NCBI GenBank assembly: GCA_034509925.1
Contig: CM067538.1
Coordinates: forward strand, 7,701,778 to 7,765,777
From: Hirudinaria manillensis
Lineage: Eukaryota; Annelida; Clitellata; Hirudinida; Hirudinidae
Direction of reading: 5' to 3'
Length of the DNA stretch: 64,000 bases
Position numbers and translations under genes: made by a program
Shown: positions 1-12,125 of the stretch, piece by piece
Layout of the letters: the number at the start of each line of letters is the position of its first letter
Position numbering within the stretch: position 1 is the stretch's first letter
Notes under the pieces: model-generated
Database searches by the model: none
What the model was told of the DNA's origin: nothing
What the model saw: the letters and a program-made list of their open reading frames with translations, nothing else

Positions 1-2
1 CC

Positions 3-110
3 ATGGCCCTGGAAAGAGAGACAGAGAACGACGTCGATCTCATCGACGACTTCCGAACAGTCGACCTGAACGTTAAGAAAGCGAAAGGCAGGGGGCAGTG
101 CAGCTGCTGA
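3..110 (+). CDS. Partial 3' terminal exon, cysteine-ended protein
   Basis: An open frame runs from the window edge to a TGA at 108-110. From the ATG at position 3 it reads 35 codons and ends in a basic stretch followed by Cys-Ser-Cys (KKAKGRGQCSC). The acidic, charged sequence followed by a basic, cysteine-ended tail resembles C-termini that are palmitoylated or otherwise lipidated, as in membrane-tethered adaptor or SNARE-like proteins. This is inference from composition only. The ATG may be an internal methionine and the exon probably continues left of the window. I do not recognise the family. The frame is short, so it could also be chance. Confidence 0.35.
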   Translation: MALERETENDVDLIDDFRTVDLNVKKAKGRGQCSC

Positions 111-1757
111 GGAGACTGGGTTTTTGGTTGATGCTTGCTTGCTTGATTGATTATTTAATTAAAATTGATTAAAAAAAAACTTGTGGTACGTTCTGACATT
201 CAATCTCCCATCCTTTACAAATTAAACAAACAACGGGTCCTTTGACGACCTTTGATTTTGGTATTTGAAAGGAATTTAAGAAAATGGTCACTATGGCCTA
301 TGACTTCACAGCAGCTTAAAAGTGCATGAGCACTTATCATGCAACATGTTATAGTTATTATTATTATTATTATTATTAACAAATACTTATCAATTCAAGA
401 GACTTGCTTCTGCACTTTATTTGCACACAATCTACTGAACTTACCCAAATTTGTATAAGTGGTCATTGGCTGACCCTTCAATTTGTTAAGAAATAAAATA
501 AATAAATAAAAAAATTATTATTATTATTATTATTAATACATAACATATTACTGCTATCAATAGTCAGCCATTACTTGGCCATTGTCTCAACCCACTACTA
601 ACCAGATGCCCAGTAACTTGTTTTCCAATGCAACTAACTGTAAACAAAAACGTCGCCAGCACCACGCATCACAAGCTTCTTCCTATCGATTTCTTAATCA
701 CAAGCTGCCCGAATAATTAATAGTTACGGCAGATGAAATGATAATTTATGTAAACAAAAGCAGTGCAACGGAGTCCAACGTTGTGAATCATCAATAAAAA
801 CTTTGAACTCACGAGAAACAAAAAACTTGTTCACAAAGTTCAAAGTTCAACATTTTTCTTTCTTTTTCGACCAAAATCTTCGTAAAATGTCGAGAAAAAA
901 AATCGTAAAACTGAATTTCGTGGCACGAATTGACGCTATTGATTACAATCGGTAAATGTACATTGGAAAAAAAGAATGAGAAGAGAGTTTCTCCTCTCTC
1001 CGTAAATCCAGACAGACAGACGGACAGACTCCAAGTCGAGAGAACGCATCCGACAGATGGCGCACTCCTGGGAAAGTCTCGACGTGGAATTTCCACAATG
1101 CGAAATAAAACGCGACGCGGCAGTATTTATAGATTCTATATTTTTTTTTCCCAACTCATTCGAGCTACTCATCAACAAACTAATCAATCAATCAACCAAC
1201 CAATCAATCAAATTAATCAATCAATCAAATCCAAGGGGGCGATCAACTCTCGTTTCCACGGCAACGTCGTCTGCACTCGTTATTCATCAACGAATGCGAA
1301 GGTCACGACGTGCAAAGCGACGTCCGACGGCGACGGGTGTCAACGTCGCTCGAATCGTTTTGGTCTCCTGCGTCGTAGGTGGAGGTGGACGACTATATTT
1401 TCCATTTGCAGTGTACAATGACGTACTTACGCAGAGACAAACGGACGGATGGACAGACAGAGAGAACGTGGTCGCCATAACGGAAAGCGTCATCCATCCA
1501 ATCACTTGAAGACACAAAAAAAACAAACAAAAAAACAAAAATAAAAATAAAAATTTGCAAAAAAAAATCCCCGCAAAACTAGGAACGACGAACGAAAGAG
1601 CAGAGAGTAACGAACGAATGAATGAAGAGGGATGGAAGTAAGGAAGGACGGAAGTCCAGCAGGAGGAGACGAACAGACGGGCAGAGAGGAAGAGAGAGAG
1701 AGAGAGAGGGTGATGGAGAGAGAGAGATGAAGGAGAGGAGGAGAAGCGGGGTCCGGC
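111..1757. other. Intergenic/3' flanking DNA, no gene seen
   Basis: AT-rich sequence with short ATT and AATC runs (for example 358-378 and 1176-1229). The part next to 1757 is the 3' untranslated side of the MO25 gene on the minus strand and carries a purine-rich GA tract around 1685-1745. The open frames here have no splice context, conserved motif or normal composition, so I do not call a gene. Confidence 0.6.
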
Positions 1758-3490
1758 TCAGGCGGACTCGACGCCCTTCATGTCCTTGATCTGCTTGATG
1801 AGGTAAACCTTCTCGTCGTTGAATTGATCGTCGTCTGTTCTGTCGTTGTGGAAACTCGTCAGGAATTCGATCAGCTTGTCGCGGTTTCTGAACAGGATCT
1901 CCTGGATCGGACGCGGCTTCGAAGGGTTCGCCACGAACACCTGGACGATGATGATGATGACGATGGTGGTGGTGATTGTTATCGTGGCTATGATGATAAT
2001 GGTTATTATGATGATGATGACTAGGGCGATGACGGTGGCGGTCGTAGTGGAAATGATGATGATGATGACGAAAACCGATGGCAATGATCAATATCGTGAG
2101 AGGTGATTCGTCGTCGGCGTATTTAAATGGAACGAGGAGCACGGAACCCGTGCCGGATGCGGATTCGCGGAGGAATGCACGGCATATTTTTCCAGAATCC
2201 AGAAAATCCAGAAAAGCCGACCGACTGTGAAATTTTCCACATCCAGAAAAGGAAAGAAGGAACTTTAAAAAGAAGTGTAATAACAAGAAGTTCACAGACC
2301 CAGGATGGATTGATGGATGGATGGATGCGATGGATGGATGCGATGGATGTTATGGATGGATGGATGGATGGATGGATGGATGGATGGATGGATGGATGGA
2401 TGGATGGATGGATGGATGGATGGGTGGATGTGATGGATGGGTGGATTGATGGATGGATGCGATGGATGTTATGGATGGATGGATGGATGGATGGATGGAT
2501 GGATGGATGGATGGATGGGTGGATGGATGGATGGATGGATGGATGCGATGGATGGATAGATGTGATGGATGGATGGATGGATGGATGGATGGATGGATGG
2601 ATGGATGGATGGATGCGATGGATGGATAGATGTGATGGACGACAACTGACCTTGAAGACGTGGAAAGCCTCGAACTGAATGTTCCTGCTCTTCTGCTTGA
2701 GCATGTTCATCATGACCTTCAAGTTGTCAGGATTGCCGATGTACATGGTCATGATGCTGAAGTTGTGCCGATCCAGGAGCAGTTCGCCAAGCAGCTGTTG
2801 ATATTCGTGGGTGGGGAGAGATGGGGAGAGAAGAAAGTGTATGAATAAATAAATAAATTAATTAATTAATAAATAATCAGTTACTAATCGGTTATCCCTG
2901 ATGTTAGGTAAGTAAGTAACATAAGCTAATGTAATTCTATCATCATTGCTGATACAAGCAGATGGATGAGTCACAATTAACGGTTAACGAGTCACGTCGA
3001 TAATTTCTCGGAAGTCACGGACGTCCGTCGTCGTGTGCAGCACGACTCGCACGATCGGTACTTTGGACGACATCATCCGGCTTATGATGATGATGATGAT
3101 GATGATATGCTGATTATGACGACGGTGATGATATGCCAATGATGACGATATGCTGATTATGACGACGATACCCCCGAGCAACAAAACAAGGATAACAAAT
3201 TGTCGACATGAGTCGCAAATCACGAAAAATCGGTGTTTAAAAATCAGAGCTCTGAGTCAGCAACCGCTACGAGAAATCGACGGAGCGTGACCAATTTTTG
3301 TTCGCTTGTTACGCAGTGCCCTTCTGGTCCTTAAAAAAAGCGTCCGGCCCCCATGGGAACCGACGCTGTCGCCAAAGACGACTGCTCTCTAAGGGAATCA
3401 TTATCATCATCACTGCAACACAGAAGGAGGAAAACGTCGAACGTGACGTCTCTTTAATTCACGACGACGAGTCATTATGAAGACGATGAC

Positions 3491-3526
<36 letters not shown>

Positions 3527-3871
3527 GATGACGATGAAGATGATGATGATGATCACCTTGAGTGCTTGTCTCTTGGTTACGTAGCTCTCGGAAGTGAGGA
3601 GTCGGTCGTAGTTCTTGAAGAACTGTGTGTAGTTGCTCTCCAAGAACTCTGCAGCTTGGAGCTTGTGTTTGGTTAGCAGGTCCTAAAATTCAAAAGTTAA
3701 TTAATATTAATGATGGTAATTATAATCGGCAGATAATAATATTATTATTATAATAATAATAATAATTTCCAATAACTATAATAGTCATTTATAATAATTA
3801 CAATAGTAACAGTAATAATTAATAATTGTTGTTGTTGCAATTAAGTCATCATCCATCTCCTTTTTCATCAT

Positions 3872-3903
<32 letters not shown>

Positions 3904-6703
3904 TCACCACTTTCACGTCCATTATTGATACCAATGTCATCGTAAGTGCACCACGCAAGGACGCCATCCGAGTCACCGTCTTTCTACAGTGGCTACGTTC
4001 TTGTGTCATCATCGTAGTTGTCATCATCATAGTCGTCATCATCGTAGTCAATTGAATCAATTATCCCCGAAAGCTCTCTCTCTCTCTCGTTCTGATTAGG
4101 TCGATTTAAATTCCAAAATTTATCAAATTCCTTCTCTGGACAACAATCTAATACTCAGATGTGTTATCGAGGTCGAAGGTCATGCCGGCTTCGTCGAGGA
4201 CCAAAACCACTGGCGAAAGCAACCGAGAATCAATCTGATTGCAATCAGGAGCGCACCTGCAGAGTTGCCTTCACCTATCAAGCATCAATCATTCAATTCT
4301 GCCCCCCATCCATCCACGATCAAATCTGCAGTAACAACCTGACCTACAAAGTGTAGTAGCTCGACCTGACCCATAACGACCTCCGAAGAGAACATTAATC
4401 CAGAATGAATGAATGAATGAAAGAATGAATGAATGAAGATATTGATCTCCATCATCATCATCATCAGAAAGTCAATAGAGCAGTCTGAATTGATGGGAAT
4501 CGATGAGCCTGCCATTGTGAGGCCATCGAAAGGTAATTATTCGCATTTTGCATCACCAGAGGTCGGTTTTCCAAAGGCAGACGTCATTTGCGCTCCATGA
4601 CCTACTTGCATGTAAAGCAGGTAAACAATGCCATTTCTGGACGAACATTTCGATGGTTTGTAAGCATTCATTGGGTGCATTCATGCACCAATCACCAGTA
4701 CTTTGTTGGACAGAATCGGGTGCCTGTACAAGTACAGGGCAAAAGGACAAAAGACTCACAAAGAGACATGAGTTTTATCACTTTACCACGGATTTCCAGG
4801 ATCAGAAATTATGGTAGGATTTTGAAATAGGGTAGGGTAGGGTAGGTTCGAATCGATTCAGGGTCCGATCGGGTCGGGCCGAGGGGGCAGAGGTCGCGAA
4901 CTCACCTTGAAGGTCGCGAAGGCGTCGGAGGCTATGTCGAAGGCCGACAGCTCGACATAGTTGAAGAACTTGTAGAAGTTGGGGGAGTTGAGGATGATTT
5001 TGGCGAGATCCTCGTACCTGATGCAGTCCCTCAGCATTCCGCCGCAGTTCAGGGCGATGTCCGGACTTTCGTAGCTGGAGAAAAGAGGAACGACGAGAGG
5101 AAGTGATTGTGACTGTGATGATGATGACACTGATGATGATGATGATGATACTGATTGTGGTGGCGGTGATAATGATCACGATTACGACTGATTACGATGA
5201 TGACGAGGGGTGACCCAGAATGGTTCTGTCTGAACAAGCGAGAAAGGACGAGGTCAAAAGAAATGATATGGGAAGAGGAAGAGGAAGAAGAGGGAAGGAT
5301 GGGCGATAAGCATCAGAAAATAATCACGTTTTATAACAAAAATAGAAGTGAAAATGCAGCATAATTTCACTTGCTGCAAAAAGTGATGAAGGATTAAATA
5401 ATTAATGGAGGTTGTAATTAAGTCAAGGATAACAATGACTACAACAACAACAGAAAAAAAATAATAACACTAACAACAGCACAAACGATGAAGAAGAAGA
5501 TGATGACGAAGAAGAAGATGACGGCGATAATGATGATGATAATGATGACGATTGCCATGACTACTACTACAACAACAATCTCCAACTGCAGCAGAAGAAC
5601 AAACAACAACAACAACGAAGAAGAAGAAGACAACAACGCAACGAACCCCATCATGAGAGTGGCGAGCATGTGCTTGTTTTCGCAGATGTAGTTGATGGTG
5701 GGACACCTCGTTCCTATCCTCCTCTTGAGCAGATTCGACAGTATCTGTCCGACGTCCTTCCTTGCCTGGCGGATTGAAGTCGACGAATCAATCGATTGAA
5801 TTGCTTCGAGCAGTCGAGATTGAAAAGCGATAGACCGTGACTAATTCGAGGATATGACCACGTTTAATCTAGTAGTTAACTGCCATTAATAGAAAATTAA
5901 TCTGGTTGAAAATAAAAAACGAAACCGATTGACGGATCGATCGATCGATCAATCAATCAATCAATCGTCACCTCAAACTCGAGCTTGTTGAGATTCTCGA
6001 TGAGGTTGACGAGGAGATTGGTCGAGCAGACTTCTTGCGCCAACTGCGGGTTCACGTCCATCTGTGGCTCTTGGTCTACGGTTCCGTACAGCGAGATCTT
6101 GATGGCACTCAAGTGCTGTGAGATTTCATCGCTTATCTGACAATTTCGAGGTAATTAATTAATTAATTAATTAATTATTTATTTTGCTAAACTTAGTTTA
6201 AATGGTGTTTAAACATGCTGACAATTTACTTCCAGAACTGATTTTTAAAGCGAAAAAAATTGAAATATCTTCAACGTAGAATGTTTAGGATTAGAGTCAC
6301 CTATTGTCAAGCATTAATAATACTTGAACATTATTTATTGATATTTTTTGGTAAAACAGATATATTAAAAACTTTAAGTTATTCAAAATATGTTATTTTC
6401 CCTTGTAAAGTTTTTAATCCTAAGTTTTAACTATTACTCTCCTGGAATCAAATCTTGCATTTTATTGACACAAACTCTAAAACCATTCTATTAACTTATA
6501 AATTCAAAATTTTATTGTTATTGAGCAATCACAATGTCAATATACAAACTTGAATAATCCAAATAAAATATTCTAAAAGAATAAAACTAGTCTCCAAAAA
6601 CCTTCTGATATTTCCGATCTGCTGTATCACATTTGGCGATACTGACAAGATTCTCTTTCAGACCCCTGACGTGGTCAGAAGCAGTTGTTCTTCTTCTGAA
6701 CAT
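1758..6703 (-). CDS. CAB39: MO25 / calcium-binding protein 39 (LKB1-STRAD scaffold)
   Basis: Complete 7-exon model, 335 codons, near the usual MO25 length of about 340. Coding exons in transcript order: 6602-6703, 5972-6136, 5647-5765, 4906-5074, 3557-3682, 2651-2794, 1758-1940. Every junction is GT-AG and in phase. MO25 is a helical-repeat scaffold that, with the pseudokinase STRAD, activates LKB1 and also binds STE20-type kinases in the cytosol. Hallmarks seen: SLYGT in exon 2, [19 protein letters not shown] and [13 protein letters not shown] in exon 4, [19 protein letters not shown] in exon 5, [13 protein letters not shown] in exon 6, and [16 protein letters not shown] near the C-terminus. 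The start at 6703 gives [19 protein letters not shown], which aligns with the family N-terminus although the first residues differ. Introns 5 and 6 carry GAT and GATG microsatellites right beside splice sites. Family assignment is very secure. Confidence 0.96.
2303..2638. repeat. (GATG)n tetranucleotide array in MO25 intron 6
   Basis: About 335 bp of GGAT/GATG units with interspersed GCGATG, GTTATG and TGTGATG variants. The variants recur in blocks, so the array has higher-order structure. It ends about a dozen bases from the donor of MO25 exon 6 (2651-2794). Long open frames in it are repeat artefacts. Confidence 0.95.
3484..3551. repeat. (GAT)n trinucleotide array in MO25 intron 5
   Basis: GAT repeats with occasional GAC and GAA interruptions. 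They directly abut the GT donor of MO25 exon 5, whose lowest exon base is 3557. On the coding strand the intron therefore begins with ATC repeats. Confidence 0.9.
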
Positions 6704-8344
6704 TTTGACCAATAACTGCTGAAAAGTGGAAAATATGAAAAATCCTTTAGAACAGAACTCGGAGTAGAGTCGTGACTGACACGATCACTAGTCCTTCCGC
6801 GTATAATCGGTCACACCCAGGTACAAATCTGTTGTCAGATCAACAGAATATTCGAAGAATAATGTCGACTTAAATTTCAACAATTATTATCGAAGTTCGA
6901 CAAAAGAAAATGTCTCCTCACAGAAAGTCGAATGAACGAGAAACCAGATGAGTATAATCCGAAACTCCTCCCGCAAAGACCAGTCAGCAATTTATAACAC
7001 CAACGTTCATAGTTTTATGCGCTCTTCGTAAACAATGTACCGATTGCGATTGCTAATTAGCGGAAATAATTGAATTTAATTTGATATGTCGAGATTAGCA
7101 TAAAATTATTCACTAAATTTATGTCATTCTTCTGGAAATATGTTAAAGTCCGCCTAACCTGAACCATAGTTGAAAGGTCGATAGCTAGATTAAACTTTGT
7201 GCCAAAACTTTACTTTAAATCACTGAAAATTTGTTATCAATTAACTAATTTTTTTTCTTAGATTTACTCTTAATCTTCATAGTTAAGATCTTCAATGTTT
7301 GACCTTACGACACTAACTTGAACCCGTAGTTTCAGGGGCGGTGTCACCAATTTATGGAGTTTTTGTTAGAGATCTCTTGAACCATGCCAATAGGGGGCCA
7401 TGGTTTTTGACAAAGCCCGGCCAGCTTAGTCTGGATTTAGCAGGCGGGTTGTTGATTGTCATTATGACTTGGTTACTCTTCAGATTAACATCAATGTTTT
7501 TTTAATAACGTACATTTTTGTAATAAGGGATCTCCGCTATAAAAATCCCTGCCTAATTAGACAGCATTCATAAATTTCAATTGCTTTGGTTGTCCAACAT
7601 TGAACATTGAATATTCAATGGCACGATTACAAAATTTGCATAATTCCAACTTTCTGTTAACGTAATCTAACCAACAATTTGTGATTGAATGACTTGTGGT
7701 GTAATCCGATCAACCTAACTTCTGCCTGAGTTAATAATTGTCGCTCCGCTGTAGCTTCAATCTGATATGAAATTAAAATCTGTTTTAATAAAGTTAACAA
7801 CATCTTAAAATGCGTTAGGTTATTTGCTAGATCAATCTAATCGATTTCACTTAATGTGTTGAAAACATTTTTATTTTAAAAACAAGCTTAGGTTATTATT
7901 AAATTTTTATATTTTATGCATTTCAAAAATTTATAAACAAAAATAATATTTAATATTCATAATCACAACAACTACCCTGGCCTTCTAGAATCTATGGATG
8001 ACGAGAGTAATATCTTTGGTAACAGTGCTGAACAATAGGTGCTAAGGTGGAGTCAATTTCTTAATATTCAAACGATTTCGAACAATCGATTGCCAAACGA
8101 TTGTAATGATTTTGATTTTTTTGCCGATTGAATGTCGTTTGTTTTGGCTTTGATTGCACCGCGCGACCGACCATCTTCGATTTTTTCCGGAGCGCACGAG
8201 AAGTGAAATGCGCACGATGCGCGGTTTACGTTGACTGCCGAGATTTGCCCGCTCTCGATTGCCTATTTACAGACTCCCACGTTGCTGGTTTGAATTTTAA
8301 ATTAACGAAATATATTTTTGTCTTGAAGTCTCTTATCACGAACA
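6704..8344. promoter_or_regulatory. Divergent intergenic region between MO25 and G3BP
   Basis: About 1.6 kb separates the MO25 start codon (minus strand) from the G3BP start codon (plus strand), so both promoters must lie here. It is AT-rich with no long coding frame until the CpG-richer stretch at about 8150-8260 just before G3BP, which is the likely G3BP 5' UTR or promoter. I did not identify a TATA box or other element I trust. Confidence 0.5.
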
Positions 8345-9717
8345 ATGGCTACAGATCTGGACGTCGAGGTTGTTGGTAGGGAGTTCGTCAGGCAATATTA
8401 TACAGTCCTCAACCAGAGGCCGGATTGCCTCCATCAGTAATTATATATTCATTTTATTTACTTTTATTATAGTTAATGTCATCTTGAAATAATTTCCTAT
8501 CATTAACATCAAATGTAGTTACATTTGAAATAGCTGGTTAGCAGAACATGAGCCATTGAAATTGTTTTGATTATCAATTGAATGACTTTATGATACCAAT
8601 CTCATTCAATCCGATTGCTCTCGATCAAATAGCTCCTTTGTTTTGTCTGTTAAGCTAAAGATAGAGCTTAAAGAAGTAGAAGTTTAATAAGTAAACTGAT
8701 TGACATCCAGGTTTTTCACGAGGGACTCAAGCTTTGTTCATGGGGGTGTGGAGAGACCCGGAGAGGAACAACCTGCCTGCCAGGGTCAAGCGGTTAGTCT
8801 AAAAATGTTCAGCTTTAATCTAGGATATGGCTTTATGGCATAGTCATGTAAAAATAATTGATGCTTTGAGATGAAGTCTTGTTATATTGTTATTGGTGAT
8901 ATTTATGACATTGCAAATAATTAGTTTAAAATTAGTTACAAACGTTGAATCCACTGAATGCCAACAGGTCATCCACCAGAAGATTCTCTCCCTAAACTTC
9001 AGGGACTGTCATACAAAGATCAGGCAGGTGGATTGCCAGAAAACTGTGGGCAATGCCGTGCTTGTCCAGGTGAGTTAGACTCTTCGGAAACTGGAGTATT
9101 ATTTAAGACCAGTTAAAAATGCCATCGCTACTAGCAACTTTACGAGTGGAGATGGTCTGAGGCCGCTTGCCTCGTTAGTACGTTTCACTAGGTTTACGTT
9201 AAATTACAGACATCGTTTTTCTTTCCAACACCAGGTGTCAGGAGAGCTGTCGAACAACGGGGAACCGATGCGAAAGTTCATGCAGTCCTTCGTTCTCGTC
9301 CAGCAGGCTCCGAAGAACTTTTACGTCCACAACGACATTTTCCGCTATCAGGACGAGGTTTTCCACGATTACCACTACGCCCCTCCCTCCGTCGTTCAGG
9401 AACAGGTCGCCATAGGTTGGTATTTATTGCCGTCGACGGATCGACCGGTTTTTCCCGAGGCGTCGGATCTGGACTTACGTGACATTTCAGACGAACCCTA
9501 CGTGAACCACGAGGCTGGAAAGCAGGAGATTCCTGAGAACGAGCTGATTGAGTCTCATCAGCAAACTCCTGTCATCAATGAGAGGTGGGTTCTTCAGGTT
9601 ACTTTGGCAATTTCGTTAGGACAAGTCGGAATGTTTGTTGCTGTGGAATTTATTCTAGTAATTCTGCATAAAATATTCATCCACTACGTATTGTTAATCT
9701 GCTTGGATTGCAATTAG

Positions 9718-9751
<34 letters not shown>

Positions 9752-11366
9752 GGGAATTATTTGCAATGATAACACATTTGACATTCTAAAATTGAAACAA
9801 TTGCAATAAATTGCAGTGTTGCTAATGGAAGCTACAGTCCTGCCAAAGATCAGCCGCAAGTGGTCGGAGCACCCCCGGTTCATAACCACGAGGCCTCTGC
9901 GGTGCCGGTGGTCGTGGCCCACCTGGAGGCGGTCACCCTCAACGGTCCGGTACAGGAGACCCCGAAGGTTGTAGGTCAGGAAGAGAAGGTGCCAGAGTCT
10001 ACCTCAAAGGTTGAGGAGCTCCCACAAGAGAATGGTGCCCCCAAGGAGGCCGAGGAGAAAACCGCTCAAGGTTGGAATACATGTGCTGAATTTTACTTTA
10101 AAACCGGTGTTGTATATTATTAGTCATTATTATGATTGATTGGTAAAATAATAATAGTAAAGAGGCTGAATTGGAAGCAACTTTGGGGCTTGTCTGTTGT
10201 GTCTCCAAACTTACATTCTGATTTTTGTTCTATTCTACAATTACATTTTAAAAATTCAACAGCTCCCGCACAACCACCCCAACAACAACAAAAATTCTTC
10301 TCCTGGGCTTCAATGGCCAGCAAGAACGCATCCTCTTCCTCCTCCCCATCCACCACCTCGGCAACTCCCCAAGGCAAGCCCCAGGCCACGATAAAGCCCG
10401 AGAGAAAGTCCGAGGTCGCTCCTGCGGTCAGCCAGGCCGCGCCGGCAATCCCCGCCACGGTCGCGGTCGCTCCGGCCGCCCCCGCACCCAAAAGTCAGGT
10501 CGCTGCCCCCCAGCCTAGGTTTGTCTTTTCCCAACATTCTTTCATTCGACGTGCCGTTCCGAACGTTCACGAAGGTCCTTTCCGATCCGTCTTAGAACTC
10601 CGGCCATAAACGAAAGAAAGTGGAGTCCGGAAGGCGAGGAGGGCGGCTTCAGGTCCCCACCTTTGTTCGTTCCCGACAATCAGCAGCTCTTCATCGGGAA
10701 CCTACCGCACTCCATAACCGAGCAAGAGATCAGAGAGCTCTTTGAAAGTGAGATGACTTCTTTTTTATCCGAACGACCGACAGATTGATTGTACTTAGAT
10801 CGATTTGACTGATGAATAACTGTTTCTCTTGTAATATGTATCGTGTTTATCGCACGTGCGTTTACATCTCCCATTATTTTCAGAGTTTGGCAATGTCATT
10901 GACATCAAGATCAACAGGAAGGGTGCCTCGAGAGATCTACCTGTTAGTACGGCGATAGGGAACTCGCACGAGTAATTCGTCAACTTGAAAAATTGTTTAC
11001 GTTTTGCAGAATTTTGGATTCGTTGCCTTCGACAACCACGAAGCCGTCGGCAGAGCCATGAAAGCCAAGGTGAGCATCCGGGACGTTTGAGCGTCGTTTT
11101 AAAATCTTTAAAGAATTCGATCGCAATATTTTTCGTCGCAACCGATTCTCGAACGATCTTCGTTTCCGCAGCCCATCTTGCTTCACGGAAAACGCCGCAT
11201 CAACATAGAGGAGAAAAAGGACCAGTCCGGAGTCGGAAACGGTCCGAGGAGGATGCCCGCTAGGGGCGGCAGGGGCGGAATGAGGGGAGGCCCGAGACCC
11301 TCCGGCCCCAGGACCAACGGGGGACACCCGGCCAATCAAACGCTGGCCACAGAAACGGAGGAGTGA
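8345..11366 (+). CDS. G3BP: Ras-GAP SH3-binding protein G3BP / rasputin (stress-granule nucleator)
   Basis: Ten exons: 8345-8436, 8711-8792, 8968-9069, 9235-9415 then 9491-9584 (or unspliced 9235-9584), 9817-10070, 10263-10518, 10596-10747, 10884-10942, 11010-11069, 11172-11366. All junctions are GT-AG and in phase, giving about 508 residues. Order seen: an N-terminal NTF2-like domain ([52 protein letters not shown]), an acidic/proline-rich middle, an RRM with RNP2 LFIGNL and RNP1 NFGFVAF, then an RGG tail ([11 protein letters not shown]). G3BP binds mRNA and condenses stress granules; the NTF2-like domain dimerises and binds partner proteins. The 75-bp segment 9416-9490 has GT and AG ends but is in frame and stop-free, so it may be spliced or retained. 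An AATAAA lies at 11871-11876. Confidence 0.96.
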
Positions 11367-12125
11367 GCGCAGGAGGAGCGAAGAACGAAGGAGCCGCGTT
11401 TTGTGATAGAAAAAAAAACGTTTCGTAGTTTGTTTCTTGACACCCTTTTCTTATTTTCTGCGTCTGACGGAACGAGCAGACGGCACGGATAGTAATAACG
11501 ATTGATAATAATAATAATAATAACTACTAATAATCGCAATCGATCGGCACCGGTCCGACTCTCGCCAAAAGACGGAAAGCAACCGCGCATCGTTTCAGCC
11601 CCAACGACCTTTTCCTTTTTTCCAAGCCTCTTCCACCTGGAGTGGCGGCCGTCGTTCGCGTTTTATCTCACCTGGCAGCATCGCTTGGAAATCCTTCGCT
11701 CTGCGTTTTCAGCCCAGACTTTTGACGAGGGACTATTTTTAGCCATGGTTTTTTTTTTTTTTATACGACCGTTTGATTTGCTGCTGTCGTTGGCGTCGTT
11801 GTTGCCGTTATTTTGAATTGTCGTTGTCGTGTTTTGCTACGTTCGGAGTGTCGGATTTCGTCGAGAAACAAATAAAAAAGGCATGTTTGTGACGAGTGAA
11901 GCCTGGATGACTTTAAGACTTTACCACTTTGACCGTATGAGACTCCATTGCTCCATTGAGCGTGATTGATCTGAAATAGTGTATAGGCGAGGGGCCGCTT
12001 ATGTGATGGCCGCAGACGGAGTGTTTAGTACTGGTTGTGGGTGACGTTGGACGTTGCGGGAGACGTCAGAAGGAGATCGCGCTTACGTCTGCAGGGTTTG
12101 TTTGTAAACAAAGTCGCAGGAAAAC
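11367..12125. other. G3BP 3' UTR and intergenic spacer
   Basis: The 3' UTR of G3BP runs to about the AATAAA at 11871-11876, with AAT repeats near 11505-11525 and a T-run near 11750. The remaining 250 bp before the next ATG must contain the promoter and 5' UTR of the downstream plus-strand gene. No other coding signal is seen. Confidence 0.6.

Noticed and set aside
2123..2752. Ile-His-Pro-Ser or Trp-Met-Asp-Gly repeat proteins
   Set aside because: Translation of the GATG array in a MO25 intron; both strands are open because the repeat lacks stops.
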